Shown here in pieces: positions 30,171 to 39,566 of a stretch of 49,963 nt of DNA. The position numbers and the translations under genes were made by a program. The notes under the pieces are model-generated. The model ran no database searches and had not been told where the DNA came from. It saw only the letters and a list, made by a program, of their open reading frames with translations. Origin of the DNA: a virus; IMG/VR virus record IMGVR_UViG_3300044712_002653, positions 1 through 49,963 of that record; one strand, 5' to 3'. The stretch's first letter is position 1, and each line of letters starts with the position of its first letter.

Positions 30171-32154
30171 GGCGGCGCCAGCGCTGGCGGGGCTCGCCTC
30201 GGCCGCGTCCGTCCTCGCCTCGGCGGCTCCGGCGCTGCGGCCGCCACGCCGCCTGTCCCTCTCGGCCTGGGCGGATGAGCACTTCTACCTGAGCGCGGAG
30301 AGCGCAGCCGAGCCCGGGCGGTGGCGGACCATCCCCTACCAGCGCGGCATCATGGACGCGATCACCGACCCGGCTGTCGAGCAGGTCTCGGTGATGAAGA
30401 GCGCCCGCGTCGGGTACACGAAGATCCTCGACGCGGCCGTCGGGTACTACGTCCACCAGGACCCGTGCCCGATCATGATCGTGCAGCCGACGGTCGAGGA
30501 CGCGGAAGGGTTCAGCAAGGAGGAGATCGCGCCGATGCTGCGCGACTGCCCCGTGCTCGCCGCCATCTTCCCGGACGCCGGCCCGCGCGACGGCCAGAAC
30601 ACGATCCTCCACAAGAAGTTCCCCGGCGGAGTCCTCTCCGTGGTCGGCGCGAACAGCGGCCGCGGGTTCCGGCGCGTGAGCCGCAAGGTCATCGCCCTGG
30701 ACGAGGTGGACGGATACCCGCCGTCCGCCGGGGATGAGGGCGACCAGATCAAGCTCGCGATCCGGCGCGGCGAGTACTACTGGGACCGGAAGGTCATCAT
30801 CGGCAGCACGCCGCTCGTCGCTGGCGGAAGCCGCATCGAAGAGGAGTTCCTGAAGGGCGACCAGCGGCGCTACCACGTCCCGTGCCCGCAGTGCGGGGAG
30901 ATGGACTTCTTCACGTTCCGCGAGCAGTCCGACGGCGCGGAGCCGCGCGGACACTACATGAAGTGGCACGAGGGAGATCCGGACGGCGCCTTCTTCGTGT
31001 GCCGGAAGAACGGCTGCATCATCGAGCACAAGGACAAGCGCTGGATGGTCGAGCGCGGCGAGTGGCGCGCCGACGCGCCGTTCCGCGGGCACGCCTCGTT
31101 CCACGTCTGGGCGGCCTACTCGTACAGCCCGAACGCGACGTGGGGCCACATCGCCGCCGAGTTCCTCGAGGCGAAGAAGGGCGGCGTCGAGCAGCTGAAG
31201 ACGTTCGTCAACACCGTGCTCGGCGAGACCTGGCACGAGAAGGGCGAGGCGCCCGAGTGGCAGCGCCTGTACCAGCGCCGCGAGCAGTACGCGCGCGGAA
31301 CCGTTCCGCCCGGAGTGCTCTTCCTCACCGCCGGAGTCGACGTCCAGAAGGACCGCCTGGTGTACGAGGTCGTCGGGTGGGGAGAGGACCGCCAGAGCTG
31401 GAGCATCGATGCGGGCGTCATCCCCGGCGACCCGGCGAAGGACGAGACCTGGAACAAGGCGGACGAGCTCCTCGGCAGCACCTATCCGGCCGAGGACGGG
31501 TCTCGGTACCCGATCCGGATGCTCGGCATCGACTCCGGGTTCGAGACGCAGGCCGTCTACAACTGGGCCCGGAGCTACTCCGGGATCGTGATGGCGTGCA
31601 AGGGATCCGCGACCGCGAAGACGATGGTCGACGCGCCGAAGCCGGTCGACGTGAACTACCGCGGCAAGCGAATCGCGCGAGGCTGCAAGGTGTGGGCGAT
31701 CGGCGTCGACATGGTGAAGGTCGAGCTCTACGGGTGGCTGGGGCTCGAACCGCCCACGAAGGAGAGCGGCGCGCCGTTCCCGCCCGGATACTGCCACTTC
31801 CCCGAGCACGGGGAGGACTTCTTCAAGCAGATCACCGCCGAGCACCGCGTGAAGCACGTGCGGAGGGGCGGCTTTGTCTCACTCGAGTGGGCCGTCATCC
31901 CGGGCCGGGAGAACCATCAGCTCGACGCCCGCGTCTACGCGCGCGCGGCGACGGGCCCGCTGCGTCTCGACCAGATCGCCGCGGCGGCCCGGGCGAGATC
32001 CATGTTGATGACTGGTTCACCTCCACCTCCGACGCCCGCTCCGGTCGGCGCGGATGTCCCACCGCCGACGCCCCAGGCGCCTCCGCCGGAGGCGCCAACG
32101 TCACCCGCGCCGAACCGCGCGAGCTCGTGGCTGTACGGCGGCCGGAGGCGCTGA
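30163..32154 (+). CDS. Terminase large subunit, GpA family
   Basis: A 663-residue packaging ATPase-nuclease. SLSAWADEHFYLSAESAAEP near residue 32 is the GpA N-terminal signature; the Walker A-type loop is KSARVGYTK (about 80); the Walker B is VIALDEVDGYP (about 178); PCPQCGEMDFF with a later Cys pair is the family zinc-like segment; the nuclease part includes TAGVDVQKDRLVYEVVGWG and GIDSGFETQAVYNW. The C-terminus is a Pro-rich tail. A TTG start overlapping the small-subunit stop by 8 bases is the only one that keeps the N-terminal domain. Confidence 0.95.
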   Translation: MGEAAPALAGLASAASVLASAAPALRPPRRLSLSAWADEHFYLSAESAAEPGRWRTIPYQRGIMDAITDPAVEQVSVMKSARVGYTKILDAAVGYYVHQDPCPIMIVQPTVEDAEGFSKEEIAPMLRDCPVLAAIFPDAGPRDGQNTILHKKFPGGVLSVVGANSGRGFRRVSRKVIALDEVDGYPPSAGDEGDQIKLAIRRGEYYWDRKVIIGSTPLVAGGSRIEEEFLKGDQRRYHVPCPQCGEMDFFTFREQSDGAEPRGHYMKWHEGDPDGAFFVCRKNGCIIEHKDKRWMVERGEWRADAPFRGHASFHVWAAYSYSPNATWGHIAAEFLEAKKGGVEQLKTFVNTVLGETWHEKGEAPEWQRLYQRREQYARGTVPPGVLFLTAGVDVQKDRLVYEVVGWGEDRQSWSIDAGVIPGDPAKDETWNKADELLGSTYPAEDGSRYPIRMLGIDSGFETQAVYNWARSYSGIVMACKGSATAKTMVDAPKPVDVNYRGKRIARGCKVWAIGVDMVKVELYGWLGLEPPTKESGAPFPPGYCHFPEHGEDFFKQITAEHRVKHVRRGGFVSLEWAVIPGRENHQLDARVYARAATGPLRLDQIAAAARARSMLMTGSPPPPTPAPVGADVPPPTPQAPPPEAPTSPAPNRASSWLYGGRRR

Positions 32155-32234
32155 CCACGCGGAGGTTGGCTGGGAACGGCTTTCCGTGGGACCCGTGGAT
32201 CGTGGCGGCCCCAGCGCCGCCGGAGACCCCCACT

Positions 32235-32447
32235 ATGGCCACCTGGACCGAAGCCGAGATCGCGACCCTGAGAGCGGCCATCGCGAGCGGCATCCTCACC
32301 GTCACCTACGACGGGCCGCCGCGGCGGAGCGTCACCTACCAGTCGCTCGACGCGATGCGCTCGCTGCTCTCGTCGATGCAGGCCGACACCGCCGGGGCCT
32401 CGGGCAGGCCCGGCTACACCCTCATCGCGACCTCGAAGGGGCTCTAG
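32235..32447 (+). CDS. gpW-like head-tail joining protein
   Basis: A 70-residue protein with the size and layout of lambda gpW: an N-terminal helix (TEAEIATLRAAIASGI), a beta hairpin (LTVTYDGPPRRSVTYQS), and a second helix (LDAMRSLLSSMQAD). It would sit under the portal and help join the tail. Its position between terminase and portal matches lambda. Confidence 0.8.
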   Translation: MATWTEAEIATLRAAIASGILTVTYDGPPRRSVTYQSLDAMRSLLSSMQADTAGASGRPGYTLIATSKGL

Positions 32448-34031
32448 ATGGCGTCCCCCTTCACCCTCACCGCGTTCGATCGCGTCGCCCTCTCGATCGC
32501 CCCGCGCTGGGCGATGAGCCGGATCCGCGCCCGCGTGTCCGCCGAGCTCATGGTGCGCCACTTCGAGGCTGCCTCCACCACTCGCCGCACGATGGGTTGG
32601 ACGAAGCGATTCACCGACGCGAACGCAGCGTCCGGCCCCTATCTGGCGAACCTCAGGGCGCACTCCCGCGAGCTCATCCGGAACAACGGGTGGGCGCGGA
32701 ACGCCCGCCGCGTCGTCAACCGCAACGTCGTCGGGTACGGCATCACGCCGAAGCCGGTCGACGCTCCGGATCCCAAGGCGCTGATGAAGGCGTGGAAGCG
32801 GTGGGCGGGTTCGACCCAGTGCGACGCCGCGGAGCGCCTCACGTTCACCGGCCTGCAGAAGCTGTGGATGAGCACCATCTTCGAGTCCGGCGAGGTACTC
32901 ATCCGCCGGCGGTGGCGCCAGCCGCGTGACGGCATGGCGCTCCCGATCGCGCTTCAGACCCTCGAGCCTGACCACATCGACACGTCGAAGCACGACATCC
33001 CCGGGATCCAGGGTGGGCCGACGGTCTACGGCGTCGAGTTCGATGCGATCGGACGGCGCGTCGCGTACTGGCTCTTCGACGAGCACCCCGGTTCGTCGCG
33101 GGTCATCAACCCCGTGAGCCGCCGAATCGACGCGCGGGAGATCATCCACGCGTACGACCTCGAGCGCGCCGGGCAGGACCGCGGGATCCCGTGGCTGTGC
33201 GCCGCGATCGTGAAGCTGAAGGACTTCGACGAGTTCGAGGACGGCGAGCTGATGAAGCACAAGATCGCCGCCTTGCTCGCCGGGTTCATCGAGAACGACC
33301 TCGACGCCGCCCCGGTCCAGGTCGGTGCCGCCGGTGTCGCGCCGGGCGGAAGCGCGGGCGCTCCTCCCGTCTCCGTCATCGAGCCCGGAATACTGCAGGA
33401 GCTGAAGCCGGGGCAGAAGGTCTCCTTCACGCAGCCGCCGTCGGTCACCGACGACGGGTTCAGCACTCGGACGCTCCGCTACGCCGCCGCGGCGATCGGC
33501 GTGACCTACGAGGACCTGGTCGGCGACTACAGCCAGGTCAACTTCTCCTCCGCGCGGATGTCCCGTCTGGCCCACTGGGGGAACGTCTACGACTGGCAGT
33601 ACAACATGGTCATCCCGCAGGTCTGCGATCCGGTCTGGGGCTGGGCGATGACGGCGGCCGCGCTGGTCGGGCTCGCGTCGGCCGACGCGCCGCCGAGCGC
33701 CGAGTGGACGCCGATGCCCATGCCGATGACGGAGCCGGACAAGGAGGCCCGCGCGAACGTCATCCGGATCCGGTCCGGGCAGGCGACGCTCCCGCAGGTG
33801 CTGCGCGAGCAGGGGATCGATCCCGACGCGTTCCTCGAGGAGTACGCCGCGTGGAACAAGAAGCTCGACGCGCTCGGCGTCTGGCTCGACAGCGACCCTC
33901 GGCGCGTCTCGCAGGCGGGCCTGACGCAGGAGCGCGTCGGCGCAGGTGGCGGATCCGGATCGGGTTCCGATGGCGCAGCGGCGGACGGGTCCGCGGACGG
34001 CTCCGGCGACGCCGCGGGGCAGGGCGCTTGA
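32448..34031 (+). CDS. Portal protein, lambda family
   Basis: A 527-residue lambda gpB-type portal. Signatures: AHSRELIRNNGWARNARRVV with NVVGYGI (about 70-100), the ESGEVLIRRRWR strand, LQTLEPDHID, YWLFDEHPG, RIDAREIIHAYDLERAGQDR with GIPWL, KHKIAALLAGFIEN, LKPGQKVSFTQPPSVTDDGF and AIGVTYEDLVGDYSQVNFSS with ARM. Forms the dodecameric ring through which DNA enters. The C-terminal Gly/Ser/Asp tail is low complexity. The ATG abuts the gpW stop. Confidence 0.95.
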   Translation: MASPFTLTAFDRVALSIAPRWAMSRIRARVSAELMVRHFEAASTTRRTMGWTKRFTDANAASGPYLANLRAHSRELIRNNGWARNARRVVNRNVVGYGITPKPVDAPDPKALMKAWKRWAGSTQCDAAERLTFTGLQKLWMSTIFESGEVLIRRRWRQPRDGMALPIALQTLEPDHIDTSKHDIPGIQGGPTVYGVEFDAIGRRVAYWLFDEHPGSSRVINPVSRRIDAREIIHAYDLERAGQDRGIPWLCAAIVKLKDFDEFEDGELMKHKIAALLAGFIENDLDAAPVQVGAAGVAPGGSAGAPPVSVIEPGILQELKPGQKVSFTQPPSVTDDGFSTRTLRYAAAAIGVTYEDLVGDYSQVNFSSARMSRLAHWGNVYDWQYNMVIPQVCDPVWGWAMTAAALVGLASADAPPSAEWTPMPMPMTEPDKEARANVIRIRSGQATLPQVLREQGIDPDAFLEEYAAWNKKLDALGVWLDSDPRRVSQAGLTQERVGAGGGSGSGSDGAAADGSADGSGDAAGQGA

Positions 34032-34044
34032 CCGACTCTCCCCG

Positions 34045-34059
34045 CCGGTGACACCCCGG
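34045..34059. repeat. 15-bp element CCGGTGACACCCCGG, copy 1
   Basis: Near-palindrome (CCGGTG, ACA, CCCCGG) in the short gap before the capsid gene; the identical 15 bases recur at 48262-48276 before the endolysin gene. Confidence 0.6.
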
Positions 34060-34064
34060 GATAG

Positions 34065-36233
34065 ATGGCACAGCGCCTGAAGATCCCGGGTGACCTGCAC
34101 ACCCGCGCCGCGTTCGAACCCTCCACGTTCGACGAGAAGGCTGGAACCGTCGAGGTCGTCTTCACGACAGGAGTGCGCTGTCTTCGCCGATCCTGGGAGG
34201 GGCCGTACTACGAGGAGCTCGAGGTCTCCGAGAGCGCCTGCAACCTGTCCCGGCTCAACAACGGCGCACCGTACCTGGACGACCACCCCGAGAAGTACGG
34301 CATCACGGGCGTGCGGACGGTCCTCGGGGTCGTCGAGCGCGCCTGGCTCGCCGGGCCGGCCGGGAAGAAGGAAGGCCGAGCGCTGCTCCGCTTCTCGTCG
34401 CGAGACGAGGTGAAGCCGATCAAGCAGGACGTGAAGGACGGAATCCTGCGGCACCTCTCGATCGGCTACTCGATGGAGCAGATCGAGAAGGTCGAGGAGA
34501 TCGAGGGCGTTCCCGTCTACCGGGCCACGCGCTGGACCCCCTACGAGATCAGCCAGACCCCCATCGCGTTCGACGACGCCGCAGTGGTGCGCTCGCGCAC
34601 CGAGCAGGAATTCACCGAGGTGGAGGTCATCTCCACCGCCGCATCCACCGCCGCAGAGGAGATGAGATCCATGGAGCCCAAGCCCGTCACCACCGCCACT
34701 CCCCCGGCCGCGGCTCCCGCGGCCCCCCCCGCGGCCGCCCCGGCCCCGCTCGCGCCTGCCGCCGCCCCGGACGCCGCCTCGGTCCGGTCCGCGCTCGATG
34801 CGGCCCAGTCCGCGAACGCGCGCGCCGCGCAGGTCTCGGGCGACGCCGTCCGGCTCGCCGCGGAGCGCGCGGCCTCCGAGGAGCGCGACCGGATGGTCGA
34901 GATCAGGTCGCTCGTCCGGAGCATCCCGAACATGGATGGCGCCGCGGGCGACCGGCTCTCGGACGAGTACATCCGGTCGAAGGCGACCGTGAACGACGTG
35001 CGGAAGGCCGTCCTCGACAAGCTCCTGAACAACGAGGAGCCCGACATCCGCTCGCACCTGTCGATCACGGCGGGCGATGACGAGGCCGAGAAGTTCGTGC
35101 GCGGCGCGTCGGCGTGGTTCTTCCTCCACACCGGCCAGCGCTCCCTCCTCGAGCTGGCGAAGGCGAAGCGGCCCGACGAGTTCAAGGACATCGTCTTCGA
35201 CGCCGGCGAGTTCCGCGGCCTCTCTCCGCGCGAGCTCGCGCGCGAGGCGCTCCGCCGCCGCGGCGTCGAGACCCGGGCCATGGACCCGATGAAGATGATC
35301 GGGCTCGCCTTCACGTACCGGGCGAACTACCAGACGATCTCCGACTTCGCGACGATGCTCGAGAACGCGCTCGGGAAGGTGCTCCTCGGCGCGTACGCGA
35401 CCCAGAACAACACCTGGCCGCGGATCTGCAAGGTCGAGGAGGTTCCCGACTTCCGCGCGTCGGCCCGCTACCGCACCGGATCGCTCCCGACCCTCGACGT
35501 GGTCCCGGAGCACGCGGAGTTCAAGACGGGCGTCATCCCGGACGCGGCCAAGTACGCCGTGCAGACCGCGACGTACGGCAAGATGTTCGGCGTCTCCCGG
35601 CAGATGATCATCAACGACGACATGGGCGCGCTCGCGAACCTGGCCGTCGAGATGGGCAAGGCCGCGGACCGCACCATCGAGAACGCGGTGTACGCGCTCC
35701 TCACCGCCGGCTCCGGCCTCGGCGCGAACCTCGCGGACGGGAACCCGTTCTTCTACGCGGCCCGCGGCAACATCAACAGCTCGGGCTCGGCGCTCTCCGT
35801 GGCCGGCATCGACGCGGACCGCGTCGTGATGCGCTCCCAGAAGGACCCGGCGGGGAACGACTACCTCGACCTGAACCCCGCGATCCTGCTCGTGCCGGAG
35901 ACGCTGAAGGGCACGGCGCAGGAGATCAACGACGCGCAGTACGACTTCGACAACGCAGGCACCAACACGACCGGCAAGTTCATGCGGCCGAACAAGGTCC
36001 GCGGGCTGTTCCGCGAGGTCGTGTCGTCCCCGCGCCTCTCCGGGACGCGGCGCTACGTCATCGCCGACACGCTGGAGGCGATCATCGTCGCGTTCCTCCA
36101 GGGCCAGGGCCGCGGTCCGCGGCTCGACACCGAGAACGGCTGGAGGGTCGAGGGCGTGGAGTACAAGGTCGCGCTCGACGCGAAGGCCCAGTTCGGCGAC
36201 CCGAAGGCGGCCGTCACCAACGCCGGCGCGTAA
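34065..36233 (+). CDS. Prohead protease / major capsid protein fusion
   Basis: A 722-residue fusion. Residues 1-200 are a prohead protease of the U35/S78 type: YLDDHPEKYG gives catalytic H74, and GILRHLSIGYS gives S132. A Pro/Ala linker (about 205-240) leads to a helical scaffold-like region (about 245-400) with EERDRMVEIRSLVRSIPNMD. From about 425 to the end is the major capsid domain (DFATMLENALGKVLLGAYAT; WPRICKVEEVPDFRASARYR; GVSRQMIINDDMGALANLAV) related to Mu gpT-type heads. Self-cleavage would release shell subunits, so no separate scaffold gene is needed. Confidence 0.92.
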   Translation: MAQRLKIPGDLHTRAAFEPSTFDEKAGTVEVVFTTGVRCLRRSWEGPYYEELEVSESACNLSRLNNGAPYLDDHPEKYGITGVRTVLGVVERAWLAGPAGKKEGRALLRFSSRDEVKPIKQDVKDGILRHLSIGYSMEQIEKVEEIEGVPVYRATRWTPYEISQTPIAFDDAAVVRSRTEQEFTEVEVISTAASTAAEEMRSMEPKPVTTATPPAAAPAAPPAAAPAPLAPAAAPDAASVRSALDAAQSANARAAQVSGDAVRLAAERAASEERDRMVEIRSLVRSIPNMDGAAGDRLSDEYIRSKATVNDVRKAVLDKLLNNEEPDIRSHLSITAGDDEAEKFVRGASAWFFLHTGQRSLLELAKAKRPDEFKDIVFDAGEFRGLSPRELAREALRRRGVETRAMDPMKMIGLAFTYRANYQTISDFATMLENALGKVLLGAYATQNNTWPRICKVEEVPDFRASARYRTGSLPTLDVVPEHAEFKTGVIPDAAKYAVQTATYGKMFGVSRQMIINDDMGALANLAVEMGKAADRTIENAVYALLTAGSGLGANLADGNPFFYAARGNINSSGSALSVAGIDADRVVMRSQKDPAGNDYLDLNPAILLVPETLKGTAQEINDAQYDFDNAGTNTTGKFMRPNKVRGLFREVVSSPRLSGTRRYVIADTLEAIIVAFLQGQGRGPRLDTENGWRVEGVEYKVALDAKAQFGDPKAAVTNAGA

Positions 36234-36266
36234 GCCGGCCCGGACCTCGTCTCAGGAGACAAGACC

Positions 36267-36995
36267 ATGTCGAACACCTTCGTGCAGCCCGGCCGAATCC
36301 TGACCCTCACCGCGCCCACTGGCGGGGTGACCAGCGGTACGCCCTGCTTCATCGGGCCCCTCTTCGTCATCCCGCTCACGACCGCCGTGGCGGGCGCGAC
36401 CTTCCAGGGCATGGTGGAGGGAGTCCACGCCCTCACCAAGACCGCGTCCCAGGCCTGGGCCGAGCTCCAGAAGATCTACTGGGACGTCGCCAACTCCCGG
36501 TGCGACAGCTCCCCGCTCGTCGGCCCCCTCATCGGCAACGCAGCGGTCGCGATCGGCAGCGGCTCCGGCGAGACCACCGGGTACGTCGCGCTCCTCGAGT
36601 GCGCGCCCTACGGCGAGGTGATCTCCATCCGGCGTCGCCTGACGACCGCGGAGATCAACGCCGGCGCCACGCTCGTCCCGGCGGTCGCGGGTCGGCGCTA
36701 CCGCCTGGTCGATGCGGCCGCGCTCTCGTACGGCGGCGCGGCCACCGGGCTCACCACGCTGGACATCTCCGGCACGGTGACCACGACCCGGAAGCTGGTG
36801 GCGTTCGCCCAGGCGAGCCTCACGCAGAGCACGCTCCTCCGAGCCGGCGCCACGGGGGCGGCCCTGCTCGCCGACGGTGCGTCGTTCACGCAGAACGACG
36901 CGAACAGCGGCATCACCGTCGGCGTCACGGGCTCCGCGCTCGCGACCGCCACGGGGGTCGACATCTTCCTGTCGTACGCCATCGACCCGGCGTGA
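36267..36995 (+). CDS. DUF2190 head protein with C-terminal extension
   Basis: A 242-residue protein. The first 115 residues (FVQPGRILTLTAPTGGVTSG; LFVIPLTTAVAGATFQGMVE; GVHALTKTASQAWAELQKIYW; GSGETTGYVAL) match DUF2190, found next to capsid genes and probably head decoration. Beyond residue 115 comes a Thr/Ala/Gly-rich beta region (EINAGATLVPAVAGRRYRLV; SLTQSTLLRAGATGAALLAD) not part of the usual ~110-residue family, perhaps a surface-exposed domain. AGGAG lies before the ATG, within the palindrome GTCTCAGGAGAC. Confidence 0.8.
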   Translation: MSNTFVQPGRILTLTAPTGGVTSGTPCFIGPLFVIPLTTAVAGATFQGMVEGVHALTKTASQAWAELQKIYWDVANSRCDSSPLVGPLIGNAAVAIGSGSGETTGYVALLECAPYGEVISIRRRLTTAEINAGATLVPAVAGRRYRLVDAAALSYGGAATGLTTLDISGTVTTTRKLVAFAQASLTQSTLLRAGATGAALLADGASFTQNDANSGITVGVTGSALATATGVDIFLSYAIDPA

Positions 36996-36999
36996 TGAC

Positions 37000-37314
37000 G
37001 TGGGGTTCGCCGAGCTCCTCGCCGTAGCGGACCGCGCCGTCCGGGACCACCTGGGCGCCACGATCCGCTACCGCCCGGAGTTCGGCGACCCCGTGGACGT
37101 GCGCGGCATCTTCGATGCCACCTACCTCCGCGCCGACGTCGGGATGGCCGGCGTCGCGACCTGTGGTCCTGCCGTGTTCCTAAGGCTCGAGGACCTACCG
37201 ACGGACCCGACGAAGGACAACCCGCTGATCACCGTCAACGGGGTGAACTACCGACGCAAGGAGGCGCACCGCGACGGGCAGGGCGGAGTCGTCCTGTTTC
37301 TGATGCGAGCGTGA
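37000..37314 (+). CDS. gpFII-like head-tail attachment protein
   Basis: A 104-residue protein resembling lambda gpFII (Phage_attach): helix LLAVADRAVRDHLGATIRYR followed by a strand-rich body (VDVRGIFDATYLRADVGM; PAVFLRLEDLPTDPTKDNPL; GVNYRRKEAHRDGQGGVVLF). Size, order after the head genes, and the final strand fit. GTG start without a strong ribosome site, four bases after the preceding stop. Confidence 0.75.
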   Translation: MGFAELLAVADRAVRDHLGATIRYRPEFGDPVDVRGIFDATYLRADVGMAGVATCGPAVFLRLEDLPTDPTKDNPLITVNGVNYRRKEAHRDGQGGVVLFLMRA

Positions 37315-37317
37315 GCG

Positions 37318-37872
37318 ATGGCGAGGTCCCACCAGCGCAAGCTCATCCGCGAGGCCGTCCGGGCGCAGCTCGCCGCGGCCGGTACCTCGGCGGAGGCCCG
37401 CGTCTTCAAGGCCCGCGTCCTCCCACTGGACCAGGACCTCGAGCTTCCCGCGCTCACCGTCTACGGGAAGGACGAGGACGTCGACCCCGACAGCAAGAGC
37501 ACCGCGCCGCGGGAGCTCGCGCGGACCCTGAAGCTAGCGATCGAGGGGTCGATCGCGGTGACCGAGGATCTCGACGACCGGCTCGATGACCTCGCCGCCG
37601 AGATCGAGGCAGCTGTCGACAAGGACCCGACGTTCGGCAGAACCGCCAGCGACGCGATCCTCTCGGGAACGCTCATCGGGATGGACACCTCCGGCGACCA
37701 GCCGATCGGCGTCGTCATCCTGACCTACTCGGTCACCTACTACACCCAGGCGCCCGACGCGGAAGACGTGCGGCTCGACGACCTCCGCACCGTGGACACC
37801 CACACCAGCCTCGGCGGCGCGCAGGCGACCGCCGACCAGGCCGAGGACCGCGTGACGGTCCCGACCACGTGA
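37318..37872 (+). CDS. gpU-like tail terminator
   Basis: A 184-residue protein. KLIREAVRAQLAAAGTSAEA with RVFKARVLPLDQDLELPALT and VYG fits the minor tail U/tail-terminator group; the middle (TLKLAIEGSIAVTEDLDDRL) and the late strand IGVVILTYSVTYYTQAPDAE agree. It would cap the tail and bind the head. Starts three bases after the gpFII-like stop. Confidence 0.75.
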   Translation: MARSHQRKLIREAVRAQLAAAGTSAEARVFKARVLPLDQDLELPALTVYGKDEDVDPDSKSTAPRELARTLKLAIEGSIAVTEDLDDRLDDLAAEIEAAVDKDPTFGRTASDAILSGTLIGMDTSGDQPIGVVILTYSVTYYTQAPDAEDVRLDDLRTVDTHTSLGGAQATADQAEDRVTVPTT

Positions 37873-37880
37873 GGCCGACC

Positions 37881-38060
37881 ATGTTCGTGAAGCCCGTGCC
37901 CGGGCGGAAGGTCCGGGACCCCAGGACGAAGCAGGCCATCCCGGAGACCGGCATCGAGGTCCCGGACGGCGACACCTACTGGACCCGGAGGGTCCTCGAC
38001 GGCGACGTCGTCGTCGCGAAGCCCGCCGCGGCCCCGAGCTCGAAGTTCGCGAAGGAGTAG
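37881..38060 (+). CDS. DUF2635 protein (Mu gp38-like)
   Basis: A 59-residue protein with the DUF2635 pattern: MFVKPVPGRKVRDPRTKQAI, PETGIEVPDGDTYWTRRVLD, GDVV. In Mu-like phages it lies immediately before the sheath gene, exactly as here. GAGG precedes the ATG. Function unknown. Confidence 0.85.
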   Translation: MFVKPVPGRKVRDPRTKQAIPETGIEVPDGDTYWTRRVLDGDVVVAKPAAAPSSKFAKE

Positions 38061-38066
38061 CCCGTC

Positions 38067-39539
38067 ATGACGATCCCGTTCGCCTCCACGCCCTCGAACC
38101 TCCGGGTCCCGTTCGTCGCGGCCGAGTTCGACTCCTCGCGGGCCCAGCAGGGTCCGGCGCAGATGCCGTACCGCGCCCTCATCATCGGCCAGAAGATCGC
38201 GGCCGGGTCGGGCACCGCCAACACGATCGCGAAGGTCTCGAGCGCCGACCAGGTCTCCGCCCTCGCCGGGCGCGGCTCGATGCTGCACCGCATGGCGAAG
38301 GCCTGGTTCCAGAACAACCGGTTCACCGAGGTCTACATCGGGATCCTCGCCGACAACGGCGCGGGCGTCGCGGCGACCGGGACGATCACCATCACCGGGC
38401 CGGCCACCGCCGCCGGGACGATCGGCCTGTACATCGCCGGCGAGCTCATCCAGTGCGCCGTCGCGAACGGCGACATCCAGAACACGATCGCGACGAACCT
38501 CGCCGCGGCGATCAACGCGAACGCGGACCTCCCGGTCACCGCGGCCGCCGGCACCAACGTCGTCACCCTGACGCACCGCCACAAGGGCGCCGTCTCGAAC
38601 GACGTCGACGTCCGGGTGAACTACCAGGACGGCGAGAAGACCCCGGCCGGTCTCACGCTCGCGATCGTCGCGATGGCGAGCGGCGCGACGAACCCGGTCC
38701 TCACGACGCTCATCGCCTCGCTCGGCGACACGTGGTTCCACGTCATCGCCCATCCCTACACGGACGCGACGTCGCTGACGGCGCTCGAGACCGAGCTCGC
38801 CAGCCGCTTCGGCCCGATGCGGATGATCGACGGCCTCGCCTTCACGTCGGCGGTCGGCACCCAGGGCCAGCTCGGCTCGCTCGGCGACGGCCGGAACAGC
38901 CCCCACTCCTGCATCTGCGCGCAGCCGGGGAAGAACCCCCTGACCCCGCCGTGCGAGTACGGGGCAGGCCTCGCCGCCGTGGTCGCGTATTACGCGGCCC
39001 AGGATCCGGCGCGGCCGTTCCAGACGCTCCCGGTCACCGGCGCGAAGCCGCCCGCCGAGGGCGACCTCTTCACGCTGCAGGAGCGCAACCTCGAGCTCTA
39101 CGACGGGATCAGCACGTCGAAGGTCGCCAGCGGGGGCGTCGTCCAGATCGAGCGCCTCGTGACGACGTCGCAGACGAACGCGGCCGGCTCGCCGGACACG
39201 TCCTACCTCGACGCGACGACCATGCTCACCCTGATGTACCTGCGGTACTCCTGGCGCGTCCGGATCGCGTCCAAGTACCCGCGGCACAAGCTCGCCGCCG
39301 ACGGGACGCGCTTCGGCGCCGGCCAGCCGGTCGTGACGCCGAAGCTGATGAAGGCGGAGGCGGTCTCCTGGTTCCGCGAGATGGAGGAGCTCGGGCTCGT
39401 CGAGGGCTTCGACCAGTTCAAGCGGGACCTCGTCGTCGAGCGCAACGCGCAGGATCCGAACCGGATCGACGTCCTCCTCCCGCCCGACATCATCAACCAG
39501 CTCGTGGTCACGGCCACGAACGTCCAGTTCCGCCTGTAA
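38067..39539 (+). CDS. Tail sheath protein (Mu gpL-like)
   Basis: A 490-residue contractile sheath subunit. RVPFVAAEFDSSRAQQGPAQ and MPYRALIIGQ at the N-terminus, the region GRGSMLHRMAKAWFQNNRFT, and the C-terminal YLRYSWRVRIASKYPRHKLA through the final VVTATNVQFRL are Mu gpL features. An Ig-like or variable domain occupies about residues 95-200. Contraction of the sheath drives the tube through the envelope. Confidence 0.95.
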   Translation: MTIPFASTPSNLRVPFVAAEFDSSRAQQGPAQMPYRALIIGQKIAAGSGTANTIAKVSSADQVSALAGRGSMLHRMAKAWFQNNRFTEVYIGILADNGAGVAATGTITITGPATAAGTIGLYIAGELIQCAVANGDIQNTIATNLAAAINANADLPVTAAAGTNVVTLTHRHKGAVSNDVDVRVNYQDGEKTPAGLTLAIVAMASGATNPVLTTLIASLGDTWFHVIAHPYTDATSLTALETELASRFGPMRMIDGLAFTSAVGTQGQLGSLGDGRNSPHSCICAQPGKNPLTPPCEYGAGLAAVVAYYAAQDPARPFQTLPVTGAKPPAEGDLFTLQERNLELYDGISTSKVASGGVVQIERLVTTSQTNAAGSPDTSYLDATTMLTLMYLRYSWRVRIASKYPRHKLAADGTRFGAGQPVVTPKLMKAEAVSWFREMEELGLVEGFDQFKRDLVVERNAQDPNRIDVLLPPDIINQLVVTATNVQFRL

Positions 39540-39566
39540 TCCCGGGCGCGACGAAAGGAACCGGCC

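Noticed and set aside
31935-35513. Very long open frame (over 1,100 codons) on the minus strand opposite terminase, portal and capsid genes
   Set aside because: In very GC-rich DNA the antisense of real genes stays open because G/C third positions rarely make stop codons. The plus-strand frames match known families; the antisense product is low-complexity Arg/Val/Leu/Asp sequence.
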